This document shows positions 21,991 to 30,847 of a stretch of DNA of 34,116 nucleotides, in pieces. The DNA lies in assembly GCA_016185345.1 (NCBI GenBank), contig JACPNS010000005.1:1-34116 (forward strand), in the 5' to 3' direction. The notes beneath the pieces were generated by a model, which saw nothing but the letters and a program-made list of their open reading frames with translations, ran no database searches and was not told the DNA's origin. Both the position numbers and the translations under genes were made by a program. The stretch is from Solirubrobacterales bacterium (lineage in GTDB: Bacteria > Actinomycetota > Thermoleophilia > Solirubrobacterales > JACPNS01). Position 1 is the stretch's first letter, and each line of letters starts with the position of its first letter.

Positions 21991-22605
21991 CTAGTACGGA
22001 GGCAAGTCGCCGTGCCAGTCGCCGAGCCGCTTGAAGGCGCGCCAGAACTCGCGCTTATAAGGCTCGTCGTCCAGGCAGTCATCCAGGTCCGGCGTGAAAA
22101 GTGCTTCGCAGTTGGCGGTCCAGGGCTGGATCGCTCCAAGCATCGGATCGAGCGGCGCGGCGCCGGGCATGTCGAGTGCGTTGATCGCGTCGAGCGCGCC
22201 CTCGCCCATCACCACAAGGATGCGCGGCTGCACAATCATCAATTCATCAAGAACGCGCGACCGGCATGACTCGGCGGCGTCGGCCGGGTCAACAGGGCAC
22301 TTCACGCTGACCGTGCCATAAACCGTGAGCGGATCGATCCCGAGCCGCTTGAACGACTTCTGCAACGCCACGCCGGCGCGTCCATAGAATGCGACGCCCT
22401 CCTCGATCTCGGCGGGCTTTGCAGAATCTTTGATCAGGAAGATGTCGGCCTGCGGGTGTCCACTGCCGAGCACGGGCATCAGGTGCCCGCGCGGGCAGTC
22501 CTCGCAGTCGTGAATCTCGTGGGCGAGCGAGTTGAGCTCGCGGATCGCCCGGTCGAGATATTTTTCGCGGATCTCGTCGTCTGTTCTTGGCATCTCATCC
22601 GTCAT
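21991..22605 (-). CDS. Divergent uracil-DNA glycosylase superfamily protein
   Basis: The 204-aa product resembles family 4/5 Fe-S uracil-DNA glycosylases. It has CEDCPRGHLMPVLGSGHPQA (C-x2-C, then the GSG.P.ADI strand), GVAFYGRAGVALQKSFKRLG, TVSVKCPVDPADAAESC (second cysteine pair) and ILVVMGEGALDAI. However, the usual motif A GEAPGxxE is replaced by IKDSAKPAEIEEG, and the usual histidine motif (HPS) before the last helix is not found; that region is FTPDLDDCLDDEPY. It may bind DNA or a cluster without classical glycosylase activity. The ATG at 22605 is chosen because the domain begins shortly after; ATG 22593 is also possible. Confidence 0.75.
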   Translation of the reverse strand: MTDEMPRTDDEIREKYLDRAIRELNSLAHEIHDCEDCPRGHLMPVLGSGHPQADIFLIKDSAKPAEIEEGVAFYGRAGVALQKSFKRLGIDPLTVYGTVSVKCPVDPADAAESCRSRVLDELMIVQPRILVVMGEGALDAINALDMPGAAPLDPMLGAIQPWTANCEALFTPDLDDCLDDEPYKREFWRAFKRLGDWHGDLPPY

Positions 22606-23006
22606 CTGTGTCTGTTCAGGATGACGCTTTCGCGTTGTCCTGTGTGGGGGAAGTTGGATCAGCGGGCCATGGGCAAATGCGGAACCGTTCCGCGCCGTCA
22701 TGAACCGCCGACGGGGATGTATTTGGCCCCGCGCGATCGACATCCTTGGCTTCATAACGCAAACGCAACGGCGGGTGCGGCGAGAAAGGTTCGTTGCCAA
22801 AGGTCGCGCGACGCAGGAGAAAGCTGGACGTAGGTTGTTTGAGAATCGCGCGCCTGCGGTATAACTCAAGGAGTTGGCCGGCTTTGCGCCTCGTCTGCCT
22901 GTGGTCGGAGCCGAGACCTTCCACTGGCGCTTACGTCGCACCGTCGGCCAACAGGATTCAACTGAGCATTGGAAATGCCGGTTGACGCGACGCCGCCGTC
23001 ATGGGC
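22606..23006. other. Intergenic region with a palindrome
   Basis: No convincing gene is seen in these 401 bp. ORFs on both strands have biased, protein-unlike composition. GCGGAAC (22679-22685) and GTTCCGC (22687-22693) form a 15-bp palindrome, about 75 bp upstream of the UDG-like start, and may bind a regulator. TATAAC near 22861 on the plus strand resembles a -10, but no transcript target is evident. Confidence 0.4.
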
Positions 23007-25001
23007 TTAGCGTCGGCCGGCTTTCTTCTTGGAGTCAACGGTGCCCGACTTGACGATCTTCGTCTTGCGCGCCTTTGCTCCAGTTCTTACTGGCGGCACC
23101 TTGGACTGGACGCCCACGTTCGTCTGCAGGAACTTCATCGCCTGCACGTAGACGAGGCTGCTGGGCGAGCGCGCGATGTCCGCATCACGCAGGCTCTCCA
23201 GGAACTCTTCCGGCCCGTCGAAGTCGAACATGTTGATCCGCACGCTGCCGAGTCCCTGGGCGACGTGGCTGTCACTGCCAGCGCCAGCCACGATCCGGTA
23301 CTTAGAAGCGAAGCGTGCTGCCTCGTCGTTGAATGCGCTGAAGGCGACGCGCGGGTTGAAGACTTCGATCAGGTCTATGTCTTCGAGCACGTCAAGCAGA
23401 TGCTTGTAGTCGGGAACTGAGTGCATGCGGTCGAAGGGGTGCGGCACGTAGACGAGCCCGCCCTGGCGTTTGATGTCTGCGATCGCCTCCTGGAGCGTCA
23501 CGCCCTTCGGGATGAGTTCGTTGATGAAGAGGCCGATCACCTCGCCCTGATCCTTGGTCTTGACCTCTTCGCCGATGATCACTTTGACGCCGTACTCGTC
23601 GGCGAGCTTTACTGCTTCGTGAGCGCCGGATACGAGGTTGTGGTCGGTGACGGCGATCGCGCCGAGGCCCTGCACCTTCGCGGTCTCGAGCAGCACCTCG
23701 ACCGGGGTCGCGCAGTCGTGCGAGTGGTTTGTGTGCATGTGCAGGTCGACGTCGATGCGCTTGCGGCGCGCGACGCGATCGGCGACGTGCGCCTTGGGCT
23801 GCTTGTGCGGGATCAAGTCGTGGCGTCGCGCGCGAGTCTCGTAGTAGAGAGACTCGAAGCGAGCGGCCACGGCGTCCCAAGTGTTGTTCTCGGCGTAGCG
23901 GCGCGCGTTGGCGCGGATCCTGCCGAGCAGTTCGTCGCCTGTGACCAGGCGCGTGAGCTGGTCTGCGAGCGCGGCGGCGTTGCCGGACTCGAACATCAGG
24001 CCGAGTTCGCCGTCGTCGAGGGCTTCCTTATAGGGCTCGAGGTCTGAGGTGAGCGGCGCCGCTCCGCTGGCGACGATGCGAGCAACGTAACCGGGGCTCG
24101 GCGCGGTGCCCGCGCTCGCGGCAATCGCAATGTCTGCGGTGGCGAGCAGGTCGGCGGCGCTGAATTGGCTGGCGGAGACGAACGTGGTGCGCTCGCGCAT
24201 GCGGTTCGAGAGGCTTGGCGGCGCGACGGCGGTGTCGGCCGGGACGCGGAAGGTAGCGTGCCAGTCAAGCTCGCGCGGGAGCTTTCTCAGTGCGCGGATC
24301 AGAATGCGCTGGGCGGCGCGTTCTTCCACGCCGTCGAGGAAGATCTCGAGCGGCGCGCCGGCCTGCTTGGGCGGCCGATCGTGCGGCGCCTCTGCGCCCG
24401 GTCCGATCACTGTGTAGTCGCCACCGAAGTAGCTGCCGACGAGATCCTTGGTGACGGTGTTGATCGCGGTGCGGCTGTCGAGCCGGCCGAAGAAGAGTTC
24501 GACGAACTTGCGCGCGACCTGGGTGGAGAGCGTGCGCTCTGTGGCCTGGTGGAAGGTGCCGACGTTGAGCGTGTAGCTCATGCGCAGCGCGGCGCTTGAG
24601 GTGCTTGGCGCGAAAGGCTCGTGCACGTGCACGAAGTCGAAGCCGTCGATCTGGAAGAGGTCCTCGAGCGTGCGGGCGACGTCGATCGGGACTGAAGCGG
24701 TGCCGCCGAGTTTTGCGGGCGGGAACGGGAGCGCTGCGCCAATGCCGAGGATGTCGGGACCGTCGGATTTGCGCTGGTCGAAGATGGTGTCGAGGGATTT
24801 CGACTTCGCGGCCTCTTTGATCTTGGCGCGGGATTCCTTGACGAGTTTGCGGCTGTGGGTTGGGCCGACGATTACTACTTCGTGGCCGCGGGCCTGGAGG
24901 GCCTTTGAGAGGCCTAGGACGTAGCGGTTGGTTTCTCGTTCGTCTTCGATCGCGTACGGGGTTACTTGGGCGATTCGGAGTTTGGGCTGGGATTTGGGCA
25001 T
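23007..25001 (-). CDS. GT4-like glycosyltransferase fused to a PHP phosphoesterase domain
   Basis: The 664-aa protein has two parts. Residues 1-400 look like a GT-B glycosyltransferase of the PimA/GT4 type: KLRIAQVTPYAIEDERETNR, RGHEVVIVGP, FVHVHEPFAPSTSSAALRM, then a C-terminal Rossmann half. The donor-binding E-x7-E region is degenerate (ASAGTAPSPGYVARIVASGA instead of EGFG...EAMA), so sugar transfer is doubtful. Residues 417-610 are a PHP domain with metal-binding motifs DLHMHTNHSHD, AVTDHN, VYVPHPFD and GAGSDSH, which usually act as phosphoesterases. A Lys-rich tail ends the protein. The start MPKSQPKLRIAQ (25001) fits the domain; TACCAT upstream suggests a leaderless mRNA. The substrate is unknown; phosphosugar or lipid intermediates are a guess. 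Confidence 0.85.
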   Translation of the reverse strand: MPKSQPKLRIAQVTPYAIEDERETNRYVLGLSKALQARGHEVVIVGPTHSRKLVKESRAKIKEAAKSKSLDTIFDQRKSDGPDILGIGAALPFPPAKLGGTASVPIDVARTLEDLFQIDGFDFVHVHEPFAPSTSSAALRMSYTLNVGTFHQATERTLSTQVARKFVELFFGRLDSRTAINTVTKDLVGSYFGGDYTVIGPGAEAPHDRPPKQAGAPLEIFLDGVEERAAQRILIRALRKLPRELDWHATFRVPADTAVAPPSLSNRMRERTTFVSASQFSAADLLATADIAIAASAGTAPSPGYVARIVASGAAPLTSDLEPYKEALDDGELGLMFESGNAAALADQLTRLVTGDELLGRIRANARRYAENNTWDAVAARFESLYYETRARRHDLIPHKQPKAHVADRVARRKRIDVDLHMHTNHSHDCATPVEVLLETAKVQGLGAIAVTDHNLVSGAHEAVKLADEYGVKVIIGEEVKTKDQGEVIGLFINELIPKGVTLQEAIADIKRQGGLVYVPHPFDRMHSVPDYKHLLDVLEDIDLIEVFNPRVAFSAFNDEAARFASKYRIVAGAGSDSHVAQGLGSVRINMFDFDGPEEFLESLRDADIARSPSSLVYVQAMKFLQTNVGVQSKVPPVRTGAKARKTKIVKSGTVDSKKKAGRR

Positions 25002-25044
25002 TGGGTGGATGGTACGGGAGGTGCGAGAAACCCGACCCGAAATG

Positions 25045-25371
25045 TCATCGCTGCAGATCAAGCACGTAGTCGAAGGCCTGCTCGGCCAACTCGATCCAGC
25101 GCGACTCATCCACTTCCGGGCCGAACGTGAACCAAGACTTCATTGCTCGCCCGGGTGCGGGCTCAAACTGACCGGCCTCTCCGAACTCGATCAACGCAGT
25201 TCCCACTTCGATCGGGAGCTTCACGACAATCTCCCCGAGCCGGAAGACCACGAAGATCTTGCCGCCGATCGTCAGACAGTCGCGACCAAACGCCTTCTTC
25301 CGACCAACGCCGGGCCGACCGATGAAGTGGTCGGCGAGACGCTCCTCGGGGCCGTCGGAAGCGTCGACTAT
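25045..25371 (-). CDS. TfoX/Sxy N-terminal-like protein, copy 1, no standard start codon
   Basis: The frame gives about 108 aa. It aligns with the adjacent paralogue from [20 protein letters not shown] through [20 protein letters not shown] to [13 protein letters not shown] and FDYVLDL, about half identical by eye. TfoX N-terminal-like proteins are about 110 aa and of unclear function outside competence regulation. No ATG, GTG or TTG lies before the conserved region. The first usable codon is ATA (25369-25371), overlapping the upstream TAG as ATAG; the first GTG (25249-25251) would remove 40 conserved residues. Either it starts at ATA by coupling or it is newly inactive. The coding sequence shows no other damage. 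Confidence 0.6.
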   Translation of the reverse strand: MVDASDGPEERLADHFIGRPGVGRKKAFGRDCLTIGGKIFVVFRLGEIVVKLPIEVGTALIEFGEAGQFEPAPGRAMKSWFTFGPEVDESRWIELAEQAFDYVLDLQR

Positions 25372-25703
25372 TGGTCTTGCTCCTTGACGACGTAGTCAAA
25401 GGACATCTCCGCGACCTCGATCCGGCGTTCCTCGCCGACCTTCGGTCCGAACACGAACCATCGTTTCATCACGCGCCCCGGCGACGGCTCGAACGGCTTC
25501 GCCTCTTTGGCGCGGACGAGCTTCGGTCCCTTCTCCGGCGGCAACTTCACGACGATCGATCCTTTGCGGTAGATCACGAACATCTTGCCGTTGATCGTCA
25601 GCGCGTCGCTGCCGAAGGCCTTGCGCTTATCAACGCCTTCTCGCCCGATGAAATGCTCGCTGATGCGCTCTTCTGCGCTTGCGATTTCAGCTTTGGTGGC
25701 CAT
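25368..25703 (-). CDS. TfoX/Sxy N-terminal-like protein, copy 2
   Basis: The 111-aa protein starts [20 protein letters not shown] and contains [50 protein letters not shown] and the end [10 protein letters not shown]. It fits the TfoX N-terminal-like fold in size and pattern. The start overlaps the end of the HerA-fragment gene by one base (TGATG), and its stop overlaps the likely start of copy 1. Function is unknown; the family includes competence regulators and MmcQ-like DNA-binding folds. It probably arose by tandem duplication with copy 1. Confidence 0.82.
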   Translation of the reverse strand: MATKAEIASAEERISEHFIGREGVDKRKAFGSDALTINGKMFVIYRKGSIVVKLPPEKGPKLVRAKEAKPFEPSPGRVMKRWFVFGPKVGEERRIEVAEMSFDYVVKEQDQ

Positions 25704-26056
25704 CACTTGATCTTGCTTTTGAGGATGCCGAACGCACCGCGGATCAACTGGTTCTGGATCTGCTTGCCTTGGCTGCTCTTGAGGAAATCGGTCACTGCGC
25801 TGTCTTTCGGTTTGGCTGCTTTCGCGGCCTTCTGAGCCTTGGGGGGCGCTGGTGCAGGTGCTGGCGCGGTCCCTGTGGCCGGTGGGGCACCTTCGGGGAT
25901 CGGGGCCGGCGCGGGCGTCACGCCCGGGGCGGCTGCGCTGGCAGCAATGCGCGCTTCGAGTAGTTCCTTGGCGCTCTCTGAGTCTACGCGGGTCCCGTAC
26001 TTGGGGAACAGCTTGGACTGATCGGTCGTTGACCTGACGTTGTCGGCGACTCCCAT
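25703..26056 (-). pseudogene. C-terminal fragment of a HerA/DUF853-type ATPase
   Basis: The 117-residue frame includes [20 protein letters not shown], a long Ala/Pro linker ([20 protein letters not shown]) and [20 protein letters not shown]. This corresponds to the C-terminal end of bacterial HerA-like DUF853 ATPases. The frame differs from the preceding fragment, and about 60 residues between them (the LGIGEA...PTPV region) are missing, so a deletion with a frame change separates them. It still has an ATG (26054-26056) and overlaps copy 2 of TfoX, so it may be translated as a leader gene for the TfoX pair. Confidence 0.6.
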
Positions 26057-26454
26057 GCGCGAACGCGGGCTCTTCCGAAAGGTCGTAAAACTCAGAGTTC
26101 GGATACGTGCTGACCGTCTGCTTCAACGCCTTCGCATCATCCGGTGTGAATGCACGCAGGGCGTGCTGAACCCGAGCGCCGAGCTGGCCGAGCACCTCGC
26201 CCGGGATGTCTGTCGGATTCTGCGTCACGAAGAAGATGCCGACGCCCTTTGAGCGAATCGATCGCACGGGCTGCGCGACCGACGCGAGGAACGCCTTGCT
26301 TGCGTCGTCGAAGAGCAGGAGGGACTCGTCGAAGATCGCGTGGTTGTCGACGACTCCGCCAACAGAAACGCGGCCGAGGTCAATAAAGGCTTGTCCGTCT
26401 CGTATCCGGCTGCGATCTGATTGGTGCTCCCAGTCATCGCTTCTGCATGGCTGA
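26057..26454 (-). pseudogene. Walker B region fragment of a HerA/DUF853-type ATPase
   Basis: The minus strand translates to [60 protein letters not shown] and [16 protein letters not shown], which clearly matches the second half of the DUF853/HerA motor domain. The Walker B motif normally reads FFFDEAHLLF; here it is FDESLLLF, losing the catalytic Glu-Ala-His pattern. The Walker A half and N-terminus are absent: upstream of about 26335 homology stops, and the PNPOx gene ends at 26455. The ATPase is therefore dead. It is one of two fragments of the same former gene. Confidence 0.7.
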
Positions 26455-27138
26455 TCAGTGGTTGTCGGGCGCCCAGCGCGCGCGGATGCGAGCGAGCGAC
26501 GCGGATTCTGCAATTCCGTCTCGTAGAACTGGATCGGGCTGGGTCTCGCCCAGAGTGTGGTGGACGGGAATCACACCGGCCCAGATGTCGAGCTCGTAGT
26601 CCTCGTCTTCATCTTCGGGTGGGCCGGACCTGATCTTGGCCGAGGCCTCGGCGAGCGGCAGCTTCAGGATCGCGACCTGTTTGTACTCGTTCTCGCTCGG
26701 CTTGCGCGACTCGGCCCAGCGCCCAGGGAACACTTCTTCAAAGAAGCCGTGCAATGCCGCTTCTTTCTCATCCTGATCCTCAACAAGTGTCGCCTGGCCG
26801 AAGACCATCACCGAGCGGAAGTTGATGCTGTGGTTGAAGACGCTGCGCGCAAGCACGAAGCCGTCGGTCTCGGCGACTGTGATGCAGATCTTCGCCCCGC
26901 CCTTGAGCGCCTTCAGAGTTCGGCTCGCGGCCGAACCGTGCACGTACAACTCGTCTCCGAGCAGTGCGTGGATGGTTGGGATCGAGAAGGCCTGCCCCTC
27001 CTCGTCTGCATAGGCGATGTGGCAGAGGTATGTGTCCCGGAGAACTTGTCGGATCGAGTCCCAGCGCGGGTCGGCGCGCTGGGGCTCCCGGCGGAGCTTG
27101 GTCAGGTCACTTACCGGTGCGAGGTCGTCTTCGGGCAT
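26455..27138 (-). CDS. Pyridoxamine 5'-phosphate oxidase-family flavin-binding protein
   Basis: The 227-aa protein has the split-barrel FMN-binding fold of PNPOx-like proteins. It includes [60 protein letters not shown] and [20 protein letters not shown]. These match the flavin-nucleotide-binding subgroup (often described as PF12900). It probably uses FMN or F420-like cofactors in the cytoplasm; the substrate is unknown. An acidic insert ([12 protein letters not shown]) precedes the last strand. The gene is 10 nt downstream of the MMPL gene and may be co-transcribed with it. Confidence 0.87.
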   Translation of the reverse strand: MPEDDLAPVSDLTKLRREPQRADPRWDSIRQVLRDTYLCHIAYADEEGQAFSIPTIHALLGDELYVHGSAASRTLKALKGGAKICITVAETDGFVLARSVFNHSINFRSVMVFGQATLVEDQDEKEAALHGFFEEVFPGRWAESRKPSENEYKQVAILKLPLAEASAKIRSGPPEDEDEDYELDIWAGVIPVHHTLGETQPDPVLRDGIAESASLARIRARWAPDNH

Positions 27139-27148
27139 GCCCCAGAGA

Positions 27149-29338
27149 CTAGGTCTGCTCGGCTGCGGGCTTCAGATCCGTCGGCTCAAGATCCCAGTGC
27201 GGAAGGATCTTGTCCATCCAGTTCGGGATCCACCAGTTGGCATTGCCAAGTATCTGCAGCACCGCGGGCACGAGGATCATTCGCACAAGGGTCGCATCAA
27301 GCAGCACCGCAGCGGCCATTCCGATTCCCATCAGCTTCAGGAAGACGAGGCCGCTGAACACGAATGACATGAAGACCGCGATCATGATCGCTGCCGCCGC
27401 CGTGATCACGCGAGCGGTGCGAGCGAGGCCGATCGTCACCGCGTCGTGGGTTTCGGCACCCTTCAGGTACTCCTCGCGGACGCGGCTCATCAGGAAGACC
27501 TCGTAGTCCATCGAGAGGCCGAAGAGGATCGAGAACATGATCACCGGCACGAATGGTGCGACCGGTACCGCCTCGTCAATTCCAAAGAGCCCGCCAAACG
27601 TTCCACCCTCGGCCGCCAACGTGATCACGCCGTACGCGGCGCCAACGCTGAGCAGGTTCATGATGCCGGCTTTGATCGCAATCAGCGGCGCGCGGAAGGC
27701 GAGCAGCAGGATGAGCAGAGACAGCAAGACCACGCCGGAGATGAAGACCGGCAGGCGGTCCGCGAGGAACGTGCTCTGATCGATGTATGACGGGGTCTGT
27801 CCACCCAGCAACGCAGTCACGCTCGTGCCCGCAACTGCAGCGGGCAAGACGTTGTCGCGAATGTTGTTGGCGAGCGCCTCGGTTTCAGGGGCCTGCGGCG
27901 AGCCCTCGGGAATGACGGTGATGATCGCCGCGTTCCCGGAATCGCTGATAACGGGTTTCGTGACCGCGACGACCCCGTCGGTGCCCTTCAGGTCTGAGGT
28001 CACCTGGCTGAGTGCACCCTCGTCGCTGCCCTTGCTGAGATCAAGCGCGACGATGAAGGGGCCGTTTGTTCCCGCGCCAAAGCCCTCTTCGATCATCGTG
28101 TAGGCCTTGTACGTGATGTCGTCGGGCGAGTTGTTGGACGCGTCCGGGAATCCGAGATTCATATTCAGCGCCGGGATTGAAAGCGCGATCAGGATCAGCG
28201 TTGTGATGATCGCCAGCGGCCACGGGCGTGCCTGAACCTGGCGGCTCCAGCGAGCGGCGATCGGCAGGTGGTCCGGATCGTTCTCGCGCTCGCGCCGTTC
28301 ATGCGCGCTGGCGACGCCGGGGAGCTTCCACTTGTTCACGCGCGGTCCGAGCATCGCAAGGAGCGCAGGCAGCAAAGTGATCGCCGTGAACATCACGACG
28401 AGCACCGAAAGGCTCGTCGAGAGCGCCACGCCGCGCATGTACTGAACGCCAACGAGGAACAGGCCCATGACCGCGAGCACGACAGTCGAGCCGGCGACGA
28501 TTACGCTGCGGCCAGCCGTGGCGACTGCCTCGACGAGCGACTCTTCTACGTCTCCGGAGATATCGAGGGAATCGCGGAATCGCGTCAGCACGAGCAGCGC
28601 GTAGTCGATTCCGACGCCGATCGCCAGGAGGTCGGCGACCTGCGGCGCCCAGCTCGGGATGTCAACTACCCGCGCCAGCACGAGCGTCAGCAAGGAGCCG
28701 ACTGCCAGACCGATCACCGCTGTGACGATCGGTAGTCCGGCCGCAACGATTGAACCGAAGGCGATCAGCAGAATGATCAGCGCCGCGAGGAATGCTGGGC
28801 CGCTTGGGGTTCCGCCCGGCTCGAAGAAACCGGCGATCATCTGGACCTCGAGGGTTCCGTCGCTCGATTCCTCGGCGATCTTGACGAACTTCTTGCTGTC
28901 GGTCGGTTCGAAATCCCAAGATCGTTGGGTCAGCGGGACGTTGATGTAACCGATCGAACCGTCCTCGGAGATCCGAGCGGAGGAGATCGGCGGCGGGGTG
29001 CCGACACCGTTCTCTGCGGCGACCCGCTTCAGGACTTCGTTGATCTGCGCCGTGGTTTCGGCGGATGACGCTCCTGCAGATGACTTCCAGACGACGTCAA
29101 GGCCCTCGCCGGTATTCCCGGGGAACTCATTGGCGATCAGCTCTGAGGCAGCCTTGCTGTCCGAGCCTGGCGTCAGGTAGTTCTCTTTCCAGTCGCCCTT
29201 GAAGGCAATGAAGAGCAATGCGGACGCGACCACAACTCCCAACCAGATCAGCAGCGTGAGCTTGCGGTGGTGGTAGATCCAGCGGGAAAGGGCTGCGAGT
29301 GCGCCCTCTTTCTTGACGGGGGTTGCCGGAGAGTTCAT
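27149..29338 (-). CDS. MMPL/RND-family membrane transporter
   Basis: The 729-aa protein has 12 predicted transmembrane helices in two sets of one plus five, with large external loops after helix 1 and helix 7. Family motifs include the first helix LTLLIWLGVVVASALLFIAF, the helix 4-5 region GVGIDYALLVLTRFRDSLDI and the second copy LSMDYEVFLMSRVREEYLKG. The paired GIDYAL and SMDYEV aspartate-tyrosine motifs are the proton relay of MMPL proteins. Members export lipids or drugs using the proton gradient. Length is typical for short MMPLs (700-750 aa). Its closeness to inositol-phosphate synthase may point to envelope lipids. Confidence 0.93.
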   Translation of the reverse strand: MNSPATPVKKEGALAALSRWIYHHRKLTLLIWLGVVVASALLFIAFKGDWKENYLTPGSDSKAASELIANEFPGNTGEGLDVVWKSSAGASSAETTAQINEVLKRVAAENGVGTPPPISSARISEDGSIGYINVPLTQRSWDFEPTDSKKFVKIAEESSDGTLEVQMIAGFFEPGGTPSGPAFLAALIILLIAFGSIVAAGLPIVTAVIGLAVGSLLTLVLARVVDIPSWAPQVADLLAIGVGIDYALLVLTRFRDSLDISGDVEESLVEAVATAGRSVIVAGSTVVLAVMGLFLVGVQYMRGVALSTSLSVLVVMFTAITLLPALLAMLGPRVNKWKLPGVASAHERRERENDPDHLPIAARWSRQVQARPWPLAIITTLILIALSIPALNMNLGFPDASNNSPDDITYKAYTMIEEGFGAGTNGPFIVALDLSKGSDEGALSQVTSDLKGTDGVVAVTKPVISDSGNAAIITVIPEGSPQAPETEALANNIRDNVLPAAVAGTSVTALLGGQTPSYIDQSTFLADRLPVFISGVVLLSLLILLLAFRAPLIAIKAGIMNLLSVGAAYGVITLAAEGGTFGGLFGIDEAVPVAPFVPVIMFSILFGLSMDYEVFLMSRVREEYLKGAETHDAVTIGLARTARVITAAAAIMIAVFMSFVFSGLVFLKLMGIGMAAAVLLDATLVRMILVPAVLQILGNANWWIPNWMDKILPHWDLEPTDLKPAAEQT

Positions 29339-29390
29339 GGAGGGGAACCAATCGATTCTGGGAGCAAGACCTGACGAACGATAACGCCAA

Positions 29391-29428
29391 AGAAAAAGCC
29401 CAGCCCCTGCAGCCGCAGGGACCGGGCT
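29391..29428 (-). terminator. Terminator of ino1
   Basis: Read on the minus strand, an outer 5-bp stem (AGCCC/GGGCT) and inner 6-bp stem (CCCTGC/GCAGGG) over an AGCC loop are followed by TTTTTCT. It lies 27 nt after the ino1 stop and before the MMPL start, so it separates the two transcripts. Confidence 0.8.
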
Positions 29429-29454
29429 AGTTCAAACATCACACTAGGTGATCG

Positions 29455-30699
29455 CTACTTCTTGACAGCGGCCTTCTTCTTGGCCGGAGCCTTCGCGCGG
29501 CTCGCCGGAGCGGCCTTGCGCTTGGCAGCTGAAGCGCGCTTCACCGGAGTGCGGGTGGCGTTCAGTTTCGGCTTGCCGCCGTACTTGGCGATGAACTTCT
29601 CGGTGTCTTCGCGGGCGATTGAATCGATGCGCTGGTTCTGCGGCGACTTCATCAGGTACGAGGACGGACCGTCGAGCTGGCCGCCGATGCCGTTGTTCAG
29701 TGCGATCTTGCAGCAACGAACGGCGTCGATCACGATGCCGGCGGAGTTCGGTGAGTCCCAGACTTCGAGCTTGAGCTCGATGTTCAGCGGCACGTCGCCG
29801 AAGGCCTGGCCCTCAACGCGGATATGCGCCCACTTGCGGTCGGTGAGCCACGGGACGTAGTCGCTCGGTCCGATGTAGACGTCGTCTGCCGGGAGCGTGT
29901 GATCCATGATCGAAGTCACGGCCTGAGTCTTGGAGATCTTCTTCGACTCGAGGCGCTCGCGCTCGAGCATGTTGAAGAAGTCCATGTTGCCGCCGACGTT
30001 CAGCTGCGAGGTCTTGACCATCTTCACGCCGCGCTGACCGAACAGGGTTGCGAGCTGACGGTGGACGATCGTGGCGCCGACCTGGCTCTTGATGTCGTCA
30101 CCGACGATCGGGAGTCCGGCCCTCTTGAAGCGCTTGTCCCAGTACGGCTCGGAAGCAATGAATACAGGGATGCAGTTGACGAAACCGCAGCCGGCTTCGA
30201 GGATCTGCTCGACGTACCAGCGGGTGGCGTCCTCAGAACCGACAGGCAGATACGAGACGACGACGTCGGTCTTCGTGTCCTTGAGGATCTGGACGATGTC
30301 CGAGGTCTCGCCCGGAGCCTTCGTGATCTTCTGCTTGAGGTACTTGCCCAGTCCGTCGTGGGTCATTCCGCGGCTGACTTCAACGCCGAGCTTCTTCGGG
30401 ACCTTCGCGAACTTCATCGTGTTGTTCGGGTCGGCCCAGATCGCCGTGCCGAGGTCCTTGCCGACCTTCTTGGCGTTGATGTCGAACGCTGCTGAGAACT
30501 CGATGTCGTTGACGTGGTATCCGCCAAGGTCAACGTTCATCAGGCCGGGAACTTCTTCGTTGGCCTTTGCGTTCTTGTAGTACTCAACGCCCTGCACGAA
30601 TGCACTGGCGCAGTTGCCCACGCCGATGATGGCGACGCGGACTTTGTCCGATTGGTAACGGCCTGAGCCGTTGGTCGAAGCTTTAGGTGCAGGTGTCAC
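29455..30699 (-). CDS. ino1: Inositol-3-phosphate synthase
   Basis: The 414-aa enzyme converts glucose 6-phosphate to inositol 3-phosphate using NAD+. It has the NAD-binding [73 protein letters not shown] and [14 protein letters not shown]. The GTG start at 30699 is chosen for its strong GGAAGGAAA site about 7 nt upstream. Longer frames add an unconserved leader. The last 35 residues are a Lys/Ala/Arg-rich tail ([20 protein letters not shown]) not needed for catalysis. The product feeds phosphatidylinositol and thiol cofactors in actinobacteria. A terminator follows at 29391-29428. Confidence 0.97.
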   Translation of the reverse strand: MTPAPKASTNGSGRYQSDKVRVAIIGVGNCASAFVQGVEYYKNAKANEEVPGLMNVDLGGYHVNDIEFSAAFDINAKKVGKDLGTAIWADPNNTMKFAKVPKKLGVEVSRGMTHDGLGKYLKQKITKAPGETSDIVQILKDTKTDVVVSYLPVGSEDATRWYVEQILEAGCGFVNCIPVFIASEPYWDKRFKRAGLPIVGDDIKSQVGATIVHRQLATLFGQRGVKMVKTSQLNVGGNMDFFNMLERERLESKKISKTQAVTSIMDHTLPADDVYIGPSDYVPWLTDRKWAHIRVEGQAFGDVPLNIELKLEVWDSPNSAGIVIDAVRCCKIALNNGIGGQLDGPSSYLMKSPQNQRIDSIAREDTEKFIAKYGGKPKLNATRTPVKRASAAKRKAAPASRAKAPAKKKAAVKK

Positions 30700-30847
30700 T
30701 GCAGATTTCCTTCCAGAGGGGATTGTGTCTGTCAATCGCTTAGGCGCGGCGCCGCAGATATATGGCGCGCTGCCGAACAGCGGAGGATAGAGCGTGAGAC
30801 ACCGCAGCACGTACCGGGTTACAGAGAAAAATCTGTACTGTGGGCGC

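Noticed and set aside
22616-22924. 102-aa minus-strand ORF before the UDG-like gene
   Set aside because: Arg/Pro/Ser-rich with no ribosome site or motif; treated as intergenic.
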